The notes under the pieces were generated by a model that made no database searches, was not told the DNA's origin, and saw only the letters and a program-made list of their open reading frames with translations. The translations under genes were made by a program, and so were the position numbers. From Mycolicibacterium sp. P1-5 (GTDB lineage Bacteria; Actinomycetota; Actinomycetes; Mycobacteriales; Mycobacteriaceae): DNA of 64,000 nucleotides. The stretch spans positions 62,001-126,000 of the forward strand of contig NZ_NPKT01000006.1 of assembly GCF_008329565.1 (NCBI RefSeq), in the 5' to 3' direction. Shown piece after piece: positions 8,177-16,693 of this stretch (positions within the stretch are counted from its first letter, which is position 1; every line of letters begins with the position of its first letter).

Positions 8177-8910
8177 GCGACCCCGAGATACGCCGCGCGA
8201 ATACTGTCGTCGGCCAACAACTCTCGGGCGTCACCGCTGCGGGTGATGGTCCCGGTTTCCAGGATGTAGGCGCGGTCGGATCGGGTCAGCGCCTGCTGCG
8301 CGTTCTGCTCCACCAGCAGCACCGTGGTGCCCTGCGCGTTGATCTCAGAGATGATCTTGAAGATCTGCGAGATGATCATCGGCGCCAGCCCCATCGACGG
8401 CTCGTCGAGCAGCAGCACCCGCGGACGCGCCATCAACGCTCGCCCGATCGCCAGCATCTGCTGCTCGCCACCGGACAGCGTGCCGCCGACCTGGGTCCGG
8501 CGCTCGGCCAACCGCGGGAAGGTCTCGAACACCCAGTCCAACCGCTCACGCCGCTCGGCCTTGCTGTCGAACTTGCGCCCGTAGCAACCCATTTCCAGGT
8601 TCTCCGTGACGCTCATCCCGGGAAATACGCCGCGACCCTCGGGCGCCTGAATCAGGCCGTCGATCGCCCGCTGGTGTGCCTTGACCCGACTGATGTCGCG
8701 GCCCTCGAACCACACCGATCCCGACGACAGCGGCCGCAGACCGGAAATCGCCCGCATCATCGTGGTCTTCCCGGCGCCGTTGGAACCGAGCAGTGTGACC
8801 AGTTCTCGTGGGCGCACCTCGAGCGAAACCCCGTGCAGCGCTTCTATCCTGCCGTAGTGCACGACCGCGTCGCGAACCTCCAACAGCGGCGTGTTCTCAG
8901 AGCTGGTCAT
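8173..8910 (-). CDS. livF: Branched-chain amino-acid-type ABC transporter ATPase LivF
   Basis: This 245-aa ATPase is one of the two nucleotide-binding subunits of a HAAT-family importer. Walker A is GSNGAGKTT, the signature is LSGGEQQMLAIGRAL, Walker B is LLLDEPSMGLAP and the switch His lies after VLLVEQNAQ. The MGLAP sequence and the lack of the extra helical insert of LivG identify it as LivF. It is the last gene of the five-gene operon and overlaps livG by 14 nt. The transported solute could be amino acids, amides or other small organics. LivF-type ATPases do not reveal specificity. Confidence 0.92.
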   Translation of the reverse strand: MTSSENTPLLEVRDAVVHYGRIEALHGVSLEVRPRELVTLLGSNGAGKTTMMRAISGLRPLSSGSVWFEGRDISRVKAHQRAIDGLIQAPEGRGVFPGMSVTENLEMGCYGRKFDSKAERRERLDWVFETFPRLAERRTQVGGTLSGGEQQMLAIGRALMARPRVLLLDEPSMGLAPMIISQIFKIISEINAQGTTVLLVEQNAQQALTRSDRAYILETGTITRSGDARELLADDSIRAAYLGVA

Positions 8911-9727
8911 CGGGCACCCCCAGGTAAGCCGCGATCACGGCCGGGTCGTCACGGATCACCGCGGGCAGCCCGTCTGCGATCTTGCGGCCGAACTCCAAGA
9001 CCACGATCCGGTCGGTGACACCCATGACCAGACGCATGTCGTGCTCGATGAGCAACACGGTGTAACCGTCGTCGCGGATGGCTTGGATCAGGTCGATCAG
9101 CGCGGACTTCTCGCTCGGATTGAAGCCCGCGGCCGGCTCGTCCAGACACAGCAGCTTCGGCTCGGTGGCCAACGCCCGGGCAATCTCCAGGCGGCGCTGG
9201 TCCCCGTACGGCAGGTTCTTGGCCTTCTCCTCGCCGCGGTGTGCAATCCCGACGAATTGCAGTAATGCGGCCGCCTTTTCGATGGCCGAACGCTCCTCAC
9301 GGCGATGCCGGGGGGTACGCACCAGAGCCCCGGGCACCGACGTTTTGTGCCGCGCGTCGGTGCCCACCACCACGTTCTCCAGCGCGGTCATCTCGCCCCA
9401 CAGTCGGATGTTCTGGAATGTCCGGGCGATCCCGCGCCGGGTGATCTGGTGACGTTTGATCCGGCCCAGCGGCGCCCCGTCGAACGTCACCGAGCCCGAA
9501 CTGGGCCGGTACACGCCGGTGATCGCATTGAAGCAGGTGGTCTTGCCTGCCCCGTTCGGACCGATCAGCCCGAGGATCTCACCCCGTCTGATCCCGAAGC
9601 TCACTGAATCCAGGGCAGTCAGGCCGCCGAACTTCACCGTGAGATCCTTGGTCTCCAAAAGGGTTTCGCCCTCGGCCACCGCGACGTCACGGTGGAATGC
9701 GGCCAGTTCCTCGTCGATCTCGGTCAT
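8897..9727 (-). CDS. livG: Branched-chain amino-acid-type ABC transporter ATPase LivG
   Basis: This 276-aa ATPase has Walker A GPNGAGKTT, signature LPYGDQRRLEIARAL, Walker B LCLDEPAAGFNPSE and switch His VLLIEHDMRLVMG. The AAGFNP/AAGLNP motif, the insert after the Q-loop (about residues 115-150) and the C-terminal AYLGV are LivG hallmarks. It pairs with LivF beneath the LivH/LivM membrane dimer. ATG overlaps the livM stop by 4 nt (ATGA). Confidence 0.93.
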   Translation of the reverse strand: MTEIDEELAAFHRDVAVAEGETLLETKDLTVKFGGLTALDSVSFGIRRGEILGLIGPNGAGKTTCFNAITGVYRPSSGSVTFDGAPLGRIKRHQITRRGIARTFQNIRLWGEMTALENVVVGTDARHKTSVPGALVRTPRHRREERSAIEKAAALLQFVGIAHRGEEKAKNLPYGDQRRLEIARALATEPKLLCLDEPAAGFNPSEKSALIDLIQAIRDDGYTVLLIEHDMRLVMGVTDRIVVLEFGRKIADGLPAVIRDDPAVIAAYLGVPDDQL

Positions 9728-10914
9728 GCCGCTGCCTTGCTGTCGTCGGCCCGGCCCAACAGCTGTCGCGCGCGCTTGCCGTAGGCCAGCAGTTGCTGGC
9801 GCACCGGGAACAGACCCTGCGGGCGGAAGATCATCAGCACCACGAGAGCCAGGCCGAAGAACAAGTACTTCAGGTCACCGAGGTTGATGCCAAGGAAGTG
9901 CACGCCGAGGAGCCGGTTCGGCAAGTAGACGATCACGAATGCCCCGAAGATGACGCCGAGCTTGTTGCCCTGCCCGCCCAGCACCACCGCGCACAGGAAC
10001 AACATCGAGTTGATGATGTTGAACGTCGGCGGAGCAACGTATTGCACCTGCCCGGCGTACAGCGCCCCGGACAGCCCACCGATCGCGGCACCGATGACGA
10101 ACGCCCAGAGTTTGAAGCGGAAAGTGTTGACGCCCATTACTTCCGCGGCGTCCTCGTCCTCGCGGATGGCCACCCAGGCCCGGCCCACCCGGCTGCGCTC
10201 CAAGTTCCCGACCAGGAGCAGAATCCCGACGATCAAAATGAGCCCCAGCCAGAACCACCACGTCCCGTAGTTCGCGTGGCCGGTCGAGTTACCGCTGGAG
10301 AACACCCCGTCCGGCAGCTTGTCGGTCTGCCCGACCCGCGGATAGGCCACCCCATTGAGACCACGGGAGCCGTTGGTGACACCGGACAGATTGTCGGCGA
10401 GCAACCGGATGATCTCGCCGAATCCCAGTGTGACGATAGCGAGGTAGTCGCCGCGTAGCCGCAGCGTTGGGATCCCGAGGATCAAACCGGCCAGGGCGGT
10501 GAACGCCATCGCGAGCGGCACGCACGACAGCCACGCCCAGTTCTCGCTGAACGCGCCGCCGTCGCTGAGCTGATTCCACGGGCTGTCGGGACTGGTGAGC
10601 AGGGCGACGGTGTAGGCGCCCACGGCATAGAAGCCGACGTAACCGAGGTCCAGCAGACCGGCCTGGCCGACGACGACGTTGAGGCCGATCGCGATGATCG
10701 CCACCATCGCGAACTGAGCCATGGTGCCGCCGAAGCTGATTCCCGGCGTGTCGACGAACGGGGGCGGATGCAGCGGCGATGCCGCCAGCAGCGCGAACCC
10801 CAGGACTCCGAAGCCCCACTTCTGGACTCGGCTCAGGCCCGCCCACCAGCCGCGCAGACCGTCGCCGGGAGCCAGCAGTCGGCCCGACCACTTTCCTGGC
10901 GTCGTCTCGCTCAT
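9724..10914 (-). CDS. livM: Branched-chain amino-acid-type ABC permease LivM
   Basis: This 396-aa integral membrane protein has about ten predicted helices. The LivM-family core includes GLNVVVGQAGLLDLGYVGFYAVGAY and TLGFGEIIRLLADN (parts about residues 78-100 and 165-180). It forms the translocation channel with LivH. It overlaps livH upstream by 4 nt and livG downstream by 4 nt, so all membrane and ATPase subunits are translationally coupled. The N-terminal 30 residues are hydrophilic and variable. Confidence 0.92.
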   Translation of the reverse strand: MSETTPGKWSGRLLAPGDGLRGWWAGLSRVQKWGFGVLGFALLAASPLHPPPFVDTPGISFGGTMAQFAMVAIIAIGLNVVVGQAGLLDLGYVGFYAVGAYTVALLTSPDSPWNQLSDGGAFSENWAWLSCVPLAMAFTALAGLILGIPTLRLRGDYLAIVTLGFGEIIRLLADNLSGVTNGSRGLNGVAYPRVGQTDKLPDGVFSSGNSTGHANYGTWWFWLGLILIVGILLLVGNLERSRVGRAWVAIREDEDAAEVMGVNTFRFKLWAFVIGAAIGGLSGALYAGQVQYVAPPTFNIINSMLFLCAVVLGGQGNKLGVIFGAFVIVYLPNRLLGVHFLGINLGDLKYLFFGLALVVLMIFRPQGLFPVRQQLLAYGKRARQLLGRADDSKAAA

Positions 10915-11948
10915 GCCCGCGCCTTTCCGAGGCTTTCCCCGAGTATCCCGGTGGGCCTGATCAGCAGCACCAGAACCAGCAACACGAACGCGACAACGTC
11001 ACGCCATTGCGTGCCGAACACCGCCTGGCCGTAGTTCTCCATGATGCCCAGCACCAGGCCGCCGAGCAGCGCCCCGCGCAGGTTGCCGATCCCGCCGAGC
11101 ACGGCCGCGGAGAACGCCTTGATACCCAACAGAAATCCGCCCGAATAGATGATGCCCTGCGGCACCTTGACCGTGTACAGCAGCGCGGCCGCACCGGCCA
11201 GCAGACCACCGATCAGGAACGTCGTCAGAATGATCCGTTCCCGGGATACCCCCATCAGCGTCGCGGTGGTCGGATCCTGAGCCACCGCGCGAATACCCCG
11301 GCCGAATTTCGTCCGGTTGATCGCGATGTCGGTCAGTGCAGCGAGTACCAGCGCGGCGGCCACGATCACCAGCGTGACGTTGGAGACCGTCGCGCCGAAG
11401 ATGTGGAACTGGGCCTTCGGCTGAACCAGGATGATCGGCTGCTGCGCATTGCTGCCGCCGTAGCCCTTGATGATCTTGGGCAGCACGAAGTGCACGAATT
11501 CCTGTAGCACGAACGACATGCCGATCGCGGTGATCAAGAACGTCAGCGGCCGCGCGTTTCGATGGCGCAGCGGGCGGTATGCGACCATCTCCAAACCCAT
11601 TGCGGCCGCACCAGATACCAGCATCGCGAACAACATGGCGATGCCGAGGTAGAGGACCGTCAACAGCACACCCTTGCCGTAGGCGTTGCCGCTCGGCGCG
11701 AACCCGAGGATCATGTCGAGGCAGAAGTAGGCGCCGAACATGCCGAACATGAAGATCTCGGAGTGCGCGAAGTTGATCAGCCGCAGCACCCCGAACACCA
11801 AGGTGTAGCCGACGGCCACCAGAGCGTAGATGGCGCCCCACGACAGTCCGTCGATGGTCAACTGCCAGAAGCCGTCTCGCAGGTTGTCGATGTTGAAACC
11901 GATGTCACTGGCGAGATATGTCATCTGGCCGAAGCTCTCGTAGACCAT
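10911..11948 (-). CDS. livH: Branched-chain amino-acid-type ABC permease LivH
   Basis: This 345-aa permease has LivH motifs: GLSWGAIYALVAVGYTLVFG followed by LRLINFAHSEIFMFG, and late GGLLAGAAALLYTV, GIKAFSAAVLGGIGN. About eight to nine membrane helices are predicted. No strong Shine-Dalgarno precedes the ATG at 11948. A second ATG eight codons in (MTYLASD) is an alternative start. It follows the binding-protein gene after a 77-bp gap containing a perfect 9-bp hairpin that may lower its expression relative to the binding protein. Confidence 0.92.
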   Translation of the reverse strand: MVYESFGQMTYLASDIGFNIDNLRDGFWQLTIDGLSWGAIYALVAVGYTLVFGVLRLINFAHSEIFMFGMFGAYFCLDMILGFAPSGNAYGKGVLLTVLYLGIAMLFAMLVSGAAAMGLEMVAYRPLRHRNARPLTFLITAIGMSFVLQEFVHFVLPKIIKGYGGSNAQQPIILVQPKAQFHIFGATVSNVTLVIVAAALVLAALTDIAINRTKFGRGIRAVAQDPTTATLMGVSRERIILTTFLIGGLLAGAAALLYTVKVPQGIIYSGGFLLGIKAFSAAVLGGIGNLRGALLGGLVLGIMENYGQAVFGTQWRDVVAFVLLVLVLLIRPTGILGESLGKARA

Positions 11949-11982
11949 CTAGGCGGCGGCCTCCTTGGTGTCGGAAACGAGA

Positions 11983-12013
11983 ACGCGTCCGAGCCTTACG
12001 GTCCCGGACGCGT
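11983..12013. promoter_or_regulatory. Intercistronic stem-loop between binding protein and livH
   Basis: ACGCGTCCG (11983-11991) and CGGACGCGT (12005-12013) form a perfect 9-bp stem with a 13-nt loop. There is no U-run. Such structures after a binding-protein gene typically stabilise the upstream message or reduce read-through, giving more binding protein than permease. Confidence 0.6.
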
Positions 12014-12025
12014 CCCTCGAATCTG

Positions 12026-13243
12026 CTACTGGACCTTGTAGATCCAGATCAGGGTGGTGGTGAGTTCACCCTTGTCGGTCCACTGGTACTTACGGGCCAC
12101 ACCTTGTCCGCTGTAGTTCTTGACCCAGTCGAGCAGGTCGGGACGAGTGATCTTGCCGGCGTCGATGCCCTTCAGCAGAACGGTACCGAGGTCGTATCCC
12201 TCAGTGCTGTAGGTGCCGGGCGGCTGACCGAACTTCTTGGTGTACTCGTCGGCGAAGGAGCCGGTGGCCGGGCCGCATGGGCAGGACAGGATGGCGTCTT
12301 TGGACGACTGGCCGGCCTGCTTCACGAACTCCGGATCCTTGGTGCCGTCGGCACTGACGAATTTCCCGGTGTACCCACCGTCGCGCAGCTGCTGGACGAA
12401 GGGTGCGGCCTCAGCGTAATAGCCGCTGTAGAACACCGAATCCGGCGACTGGCCCTTGACCTGGGTGACCGCTGCCGAGAAGTCCTTGTCGCCCTTCTTG
12501 ACCGAGATCTTGCAGCCCGGGACGGCCACTGGGCCGAGGGTTTCGCGGACCGACGCAGCCAGGCCCGTGCCGTAGTCGGTGCTGTCGTCAACGACGCAGA
12601 CCTTCTTCTGGCCCAGGGTGTTCTTCAGGTAGTTGGCGACCGAAGGCCCCTGCACGCCGTCGTTCGCCAGACCGCGGAAGAACGTCTTCCAGCCATTTTC
12701 GGACAAGGTGACGTTGGTGGCCGACGCCGTGGCCGCGACCAGGCCGGCCTGGTCGAACACCCCGCCGGTGGCCTTGGTCTCGCCCGAGAACGCCGGACCG
12801 ATCAGACCGATGGTGAATGCGTCGTCCACGATCTGCGGCGCGATCGCGGTGGCCTTCTGCGGGTCGCCCTCGGTGTCGAAGGGCTTCAGCTGCACCTGGC
12901 AGCCGGGATTGGCCGCGTTGTGCTTGTCGATGGCAAGCTGCACGCCGTCTTTGATGTTGATGCCCAGTGCCGCGTCGGGCCCGTTGAGCGCGCCGGCCAT
13001 CGCGATGGACACCGGCGGGCAGGTGGCCTTGCCGTCTCCAGCCGGATCGGCCGGGGTGGCGCCCGCATCGGCCTTGACCTCGGCGCCGTTCTGGTCGATC
13101 TGAACCTGCTCGACGATCTTCAGCTCGCCCTGCGAGGAGCTCCCACCATTCGACTGGGACTGTTGGTTGCAGCCGGCGATACCGACAACCACCAGCAGCG
13201 CCGAACTTGCGGCGATTGCACTCCGTGTCCCGCGTCCGCGCAC
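12026..13243 (-). CDS. ABC transporter substrate-binding lipoprotein (LivJ/LivK-like)
   Basis: This 405-aa type I periplasmic-binding-fold lipoprotein captures solute outside the membrane for the LivHMGF complex. GTG 13243 with GGAGG 6 nt upstream gives a signal peptide ending in a lipobox (VVVGIAGC, Cys25), so the longer TTG-started frame to 13360 is rejected. The mature protein shows the family pattern PVSIAMAGALNGPDAALG, NIKDGVQLAIDKHNA, and a QVKGQSPDSVFYSGYYAEAA segment in the second lobe. The residues that would contact an amino-acid carboxylate cannot be assigned with confidence, so the solute is open. Confidence 0.9.
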   Translation of the reverse strand: MRGRGTRSAIAASSALLVVVGIAGCNQQSQSNGGSSSQGELKIVEQVQIDQNGAEVKADAGATPADPAGDGKATCPPVSIAMAGALNGPDAALGINIKDGVQLAIDKHNAANPGCQVQLKPFDTEGDPQKATAIAPQIVDDAFTIGLIGPAFSGETKATGGVFDQAGLVAATASATNVTLSENGWKTFFRGLANDGVQGPSVANYLKNTLGQKKVCVVDDSTDYGTGLAASVRETLGPVAVPGCKISVKKGDKDFSAAVTQVKGQSPDSVFYSGYYAEAAPFVQQLRDGGYTGKFVSADGTKDPEFVKQAGQSSKDAILSCPCGPATGSFADEYTKKFGQPPGTYSTEGYDLGTVLLKGIDAGKITRPDLLDWVKNYSGQGVARKYQWTDKGELTTTLIWIYKVQ

Positions 13244-13428
13244 GTTCACCTCCGGGTCAGTAGTTTCACGGCGCCGACGCCGCAGACCGCCAACCGGCCC
13301 ACTCTCGACACTGCGGTAGAACATAACCAACCGGTGGCCGCAGCGCGTCATCTTGGCCAACGCCTGGCCGTGAGCATATTCCGGATCGCCCCAAACGGCG
13401 CGGTCAGAGGAAACGCAGAGTTAACGCG

Positions 13429-14046
13429 TCAATTCGACGCCGCGTCCGCACCGGGCGTGTCGAGTGTCTCCAGCACCACCTCGGCAACCCGCTTCATGGT
13501 GGTCCGCCGGTCCATGGCCGCCCGCTGGATCCACTTGAACGCCTCGGGTTCGGTCATCCCCTGGTTGGCCTGCAGCAGACCCTTGGCCCGTTCCACCAGC
13601 TTGCGGGTCTCCAGGCGGTCCGACAGATTCGCCACCTCGCGCTCGAGTTCGGCGATCTCGCCGAACCGGCTGACCGCGACTTCGATCGCCGGGATCAGGT
13701 CGCTGATCGAGAACGGCTTCACCAGGTAGGCCATCGCGCCTGCGTCGCGTGCTTTCTCCACCAGATCGCGCTGGCTGAAAGCCGTCAGCACCACGATCGG
13801 GGCGATGCGCTTGGCGGCGATCTCAGCGGCCGCATCGATCCCGTCGCGGCGCGGCATCTTGACGTCCATGATCACCAGGTCGGGGCGCAACTGCTCGGCC
13901 AACTCGACGGCCTCCTGGCCGTCGCCGGCCTCGCCGACCACCTCATAACCCTCGTCGCGCAGCATCTCGGCGAGATCCATCCGGATCAGCGCCTCGTCCT
14001 CGGCGATCACTACACGTCGGGATGTACGGTCTGGGGCGTCGGTCAT
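13429..14046 (-). CDS. pdtaR: Two-component response regulator with ANTAR RNA-binding domain
   Basis: This 205-aa protein has an N-terminal receiver domain (about residues 10-125) with phospho-acceptor Asp61 in VIMDVKMPRRDG, an acidic pocket at AEDEA, the switch Thr in VVLTAF and the conserved Lys in YLVKPF. A C-terminal ANTAR domain (about 140-195) has RKLVERAKGLLQANQGMTEPEAFKWIQ in two overlapping helices. It matches the mycobacterial PdtaR (Rv1626 type), an RNA-binding antiterminator whose histidine kinase PdtaS is encoded elsewhere. ATG 14046 is preferred to the 12-codon-longer frame from 14082, which lacks similarity. It is divergent from the tRNA-Leu gene. Confidence 0.95.
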   Translation of the reverse strand: MTDAPDRTSRRVVIAEDEALIRMDLAEMLRDEGYEVVGEAGDGQEAVELAEQLRPDLVIMDVKMPRRDGIDAAAEIAAKRIAPIVVLTAFSQRDLVEKARDAGAMAYLVKPFSISDLIPAIEVAVSRFGEIAELEREVANLSDRLETRKLVERAKGLLQANQGMTEPEAFKWIQRAAMDRRTTMKRVAEVVLETLDTPGADAASN

Positions 14047-14131
14047 GCGGACATTGTTGCCTGGCCGACGTCGAACAGCCACCTCTGAGCGCTACGACGT
14101 ACCGGTTGGCTGTTCTCCGCCGACGATCCAC

Positions 14132-14137
14132 TATGGT
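14132..14137 (+). promoter_or_regulatory. Probable -10 box of tRNA-Leu
   Basis: TATGGT lies 23 nt before the mature tRNA 5' end, giving a leader of about 15 nt. TTGGCT at 14106-14111 is -35-like, but the 20-nt spacing is long. Confidence 0.35.
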
Positions 14138-14160
14138 GGAACACCGCCGCAGCAGGCCCG

Positions 14161-14237
14161 GCCCTCGTATCCCAACTGGCAGAGGAAACGGATTCAAAAC
14201 CCGTGCAGTGTGAGTTCGAATCTCACCGAGGGCACCA
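14161..14237 (+). tRNA. tRNA-Leu (anticodon CAA)
   Basis: The 77-nt cloverleaf includes an encoded CCA. The acceptor stem is GCCCTCG/CGAGGGC, perfectly paired. The D arm is TCCC...AGGA. The anticodon stem is ACGGA/CCCGT with loop TTCAAAA, giving anticodon CAA and one A-C mismatch at 31-39. The T arm is GTGAG-TTCGAAT-CTCAC. The variable region is only GCAGT, 5 nt, whereas most bacterial leucine tRNAs have a long variable arm. The position beside pdtaR fits the tRNA-Leu recalled at this locus in M. tuberculosis. Confidence 0.88.
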
Positions 14238-14386
14238 GAAATTCAGCAAATGGTCGCATGTCGGACCCTGCCGTCTGACCCGCAACAACTTCAGCAGCCG
14301 GAGCGCGGGCAAAAGCTCGAGTCCTCTGAAAAGATGTGTGAGCGTTCAGCAGTCACGTTCCGCTTCGGACCTCGAGGAATTCGCCA

Positions 14387-15526
14387 ATGCCCACAGCTGA
14401 CAACGGCGCCTCGACGCGGCCCAGAGTCCTCTTGGTCTGCTCGCAGCCCAGCCTCACCTGCTCTGCGTTGTACTGCCTGCGGGGCATGGGCGCCAAGGTC
14501 GTTGCCGCCGGTGATCCTGGCCTGAACTTCCTGCGCTTCTCCCGGTACTGCGAGACGTTCGCGCCCTGCCAGGTCTACGGCGCCGACCCCGATCAGTTCG
14601 CCGCGCGCGTGACCGAACTCGCTGCCGCTTACCGGATCGATGTCGTCATGCCGGGCGATAGCGACAGCTTGCTTCTGCTGGCGGAGGTCGAGGATCGCCT
14701 GACGACGCCGGTCTTTCCGATCCCGACGTTGCCGCAGCTGCACCGCCTGAACGACAAGCACGCGTTTCACGACACCTGCGTGCAGGTGGACGTGCCGGTT
14801 CCAGCCTCGGTCTTCGTCGCCGACAAGCACGGGCTGAATCCGGACGAACTGGGCGAGCGATTCGGCTATCCCCTCATCGTCAAGCCCACGACGTGGGGCG
14901 GGTCGGACGGTCTCGTGCTGGCGAAGTCGGCCGACGATGTTCGCCGGCAGATCATCGAGAACGACGACTACCAGTACGGCCCGCTGGTCGCTCAGGAATT
15001 CCTGCCCGGGCAGGACGTCGGGCTCAACGTGTTCGCGGTCGACGGCGAAGCCATCCTTGCCGCGCCGCAGATGCGCGACGGCGAGACGATCACCCACCTC
15101 GACAACGAGCAGGTTGTCGCCCTTGGCAAGCAGTACGTCAAGGCGGCAGGGCTGACCGGCCTCGCGCATCTCGACGCTCGTCTGGGTCCCGACGGGCAGG
15201 TGCGCTTTCTCGAGTGCAACCCCAGAATCTGGGCCTCGGTCTGCCACTCGTACTGGTGCGGCGAGAACTACGTCGAAGCTGGGATCCGTCAGGCGCTGGG
15301 TCTGCCGACGGGCGAGCAGGCATACATCGCGAACCGGTCTGTCACCGCGCCCGCGCATCTGCTGTTCGACCTGGCGAGGGGCAGACGCAAGCCGTGGTCG
15401 CTGGACCGCTACAACCGGCGCGCACTGGCGCAGGGCTGCGCGGACCCGGTACTGCTGCTCCGCCGCTTTTTCGACCGCTCCACGCGACGAGAAGTGCTGC
15501 CCGCCAATGACTTCCCGAAGGATTGA
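14387..15526 (+). CDS. ATP-grasp domain protein of unknown substrate
   Basis: This 379-aa protein has an N-terminal Rossmann-like pre-ATP-grasp domain (RVLLVCSQPSLTCSALYCLR, about residues 13-115), an ATP-grasp fold (about 120-310) with nucleotide-binding FGYPLIVKPTTWGGSDGLVL and the metal-binding end RFLECNPRIWASVCHSY, and a basic C-terminal tail. The family joins a carboxylate to an amine or thiol through an acyl-phosphate. The ligand-specific residues are not recognised, so no substrate is proposed. GAGGA precedes the ATG by about 9 nt. It stands alone on its strand between tRNA-Leu and a convergent lipoprotein gene. I do not recall it at this locus in M. tuberculosis, so it may be accessory. 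Confidence 0.85.
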   Translation: MPTADNGASTRPRVLLVCSQPSLTCSALYCLRGMGAKVVAAGDPGLNFLRFSRYCETFAPCQVYGADPDQFAARVTELAAAYRIDVVMPGDSDSLLLLAEVEDRLTTPVFPIPTLPQLHRLNDKHAFHDTCVQVDVPVPASVFVADKHGLNPDELGERFGYPLIVKPTTWGGSDGLVLAKSADDVRRQIIENDDYQYGPLVAQEFLPGQDVGLNVFAVDGEAILAAPQMRDGETITHLDNEQVVALGKQYVKAAGLTGLAHLDARLGPDGQVRFLECNPRIWASVCHSYWCGENYVEAGIRQALGLPTGEQAYIANRSVTAPAHLLFDLARGRRKPWSLDRYNRRALAQGCADPVLLLRRFFDRSTRREVLPANDFPKD

Positions 15527-15540
15527 CTACGGCCTCGGGT

Positions 15541-15804
15541 TCACCGGACGCAGTTGTTGCCGACGATCTCCTTGCAGACCGCCCCCGGGGGTGCCGGGTT
15601 GACCGTCGGCGAGAACGAGTTCCCACCGCCAGGGGCGACGGCCTTCTCGGTGGGTGACGGCGCCACCGAGGACGACGGAGTGGTCGTCGTCGACGACGGG
15701 GCATCCTTCGCGTTCTGACTGCAGGCGGTCAGCGCCCCCATCCCGACGATCGCGGCGCCGCCAGCAAAGAGTGCAATCTGACGAGTCAGTGGTCCACAGC
15801 TCAT
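15541..15804 (-). CDS. Small putative lipoprotein
   Basis: This 87-aa protein starts with a basic N-terminus, a hydrophobic core and the lipobox GALTAC (Cys28). The mature part is only about 60 residues: a Ser/Thr/Pro-rich linker and a C-terminal tail with two Cys (AVCKEIVGNNCVR) that could form a disulfide. It would be anchored to the outer face of the plasma membrane. No family is recognised. A -10-like TATTCT (15813-15818) ends 8 nt before the ATG. Confidence 0.75.
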   Translation of the reverse strand: MSCGPLTRQIALFAGGAAIVGMGALTACSQNAKDAPSSTTTTPSSSVAPSPTEKAVAPGGGNSFSPTVNPAPPGAVCKEIVGNNCVR

Positions 15805-15846
15805 AGCCGCACAGAATAGCGCCCAAGCAAACTTACGGGCGGCATT

Positions 15847-16644
15847 TCAATACAGGTCGATACGGCGGTCCGACAACAGGTCGACGTATTCAGTCAGCGT
15901 CTTGTCGTGCGTTGCGGACAGGTCGACATCGGCGATCGCCAGCCCGGGCCCGGCGCCGGCCTCGACGACCACCCAACCGTCTGGGTCGATGATCACGCTT
16001 CCTTCGGTCCACGATTGGTTGCGCTCCACTCCCGCGCGATCACACACGGCAACGACGACCCGATTGAGCCGTGCGGTGGACATCGCCGTGATCACCTCAC
16101 CGGGCCGTTCACCCTGCGGGCGCGGGAACAACGGCCAATTCACCGGCGCTACAATCAATTCCACGCCGTCGACCGCCACCCGACGGGTCACCTCACCGAA
16201 CTCGAGGTCGTAGCAGACCATCACCGCGATCGCACCGTGCCGGGTCTTCAACACCGTGGGCAGCTCCGCACCGGCAGTGAAGATCAGCTTCTCCTGGTCC
16301 CACAAGTGCGTCTTGCGGTAGGTGGCGATCGGCCCGTCGCGATTCAGCGCCAGCGCGCTGTTGTACAGCAAACCGTCGTCGCCGAGTTCGCAGAACCCAC
16401 CGATTACGATCGCGTCCCCGGCGACCGAGCGCCACGCCTCAAACGCCGGGTCGGTCGGACGCAACGCCACCGAGCGGGCTTCGTCGGCATCGGTGAACAT
16501 GTAGCCCGACGTGGCCAGCTCCGGCAGCACCACTACGTCCGCGCCCTGCGCGACGGCATCGGCGACGGCCGCTGCCGATAGCTCGAGGTTGGCGGCCAGC
16601 GCGCCGACGGTCGGCGCGATCTGAGCGCAGGCGATGCGGGTCAC
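15847..16644 (-). CDS. Nitrilase-superfamily carbon-nitrogen hydrolase
   Basis: This 265-aa amidase-type enzyme has the complete Glu-Lys-Cys triad: Glu42 (VVVLPELATSGY), Lys111 (ATYRKTHLWDQ) and Cys144 (VMVCYDLEFGEV). Family members hydrolyse amides, nitriles or carbamoyl groups or act as omega-amidases. The substrate here is not predictable. The start GTG has a leaderless-type -10 (TAACCT) 6 nt upstream. It is divergent from the adenylate cyclase gene with only 49 bp between the starts. Confidence 0.92.
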   Translation of the reverse strand: MTRIACAQIAPTVGALAANLELSAAAVADAVAQGADVVVLPELATSGYMFTDADEARSVALRPTDPAFEAWRSVAGDAIVIGGFCELGDDGLLYNSALALNRDGPIATYRKTHLWDQEKLIFTAGAELPTVLKTRHGAIAVMVCYDLEFGEVTRRVAVDGVELIVAPVNWPLFPRPQGERPGEVITAMSTARLNRVVVAVCDRAGVERNQSWTEGSVIIDPDGWVVVEAGAGPGLAIADVDLSATHDKTLTEYVDLLSDRRIDLY

Positions 16645-16650
16645 CTTTGC

Positions 16651-16656
16651 AGGTTA
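16651..16656 (-). promoter_or_regulatory. -10 box of nitrilase gene (leaderless)
   Basis: On the minus strand TAACCT is followed by 6 nt and the GTG start. It pairs with the divergent TAAGCT of the cyclase gene in a 49-bp intergenic region. Confidence 0.5.
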
Positions 16657-16680
16657 GCGCCGCGACAACTGCGGTGCAGA

Positions 16681-16686
16681 TAAGCT
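16681..16686 (+). promoter_or_regulatory. -10 box of adenylate cyclase gene (leaderless)
   Basis: TAAGCT ends 7 nt before the GTG at 16694. No ribosome binding site is present. Confidence 0.5.
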
Positions 16687-16693
16687 GCCACTT

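Noticed and set aside
11918..13729. 603-codon plus-strand frame
   Set aside because: Antisense to the ABC binding protein and crosses into pdtaR; no recognisable domain.
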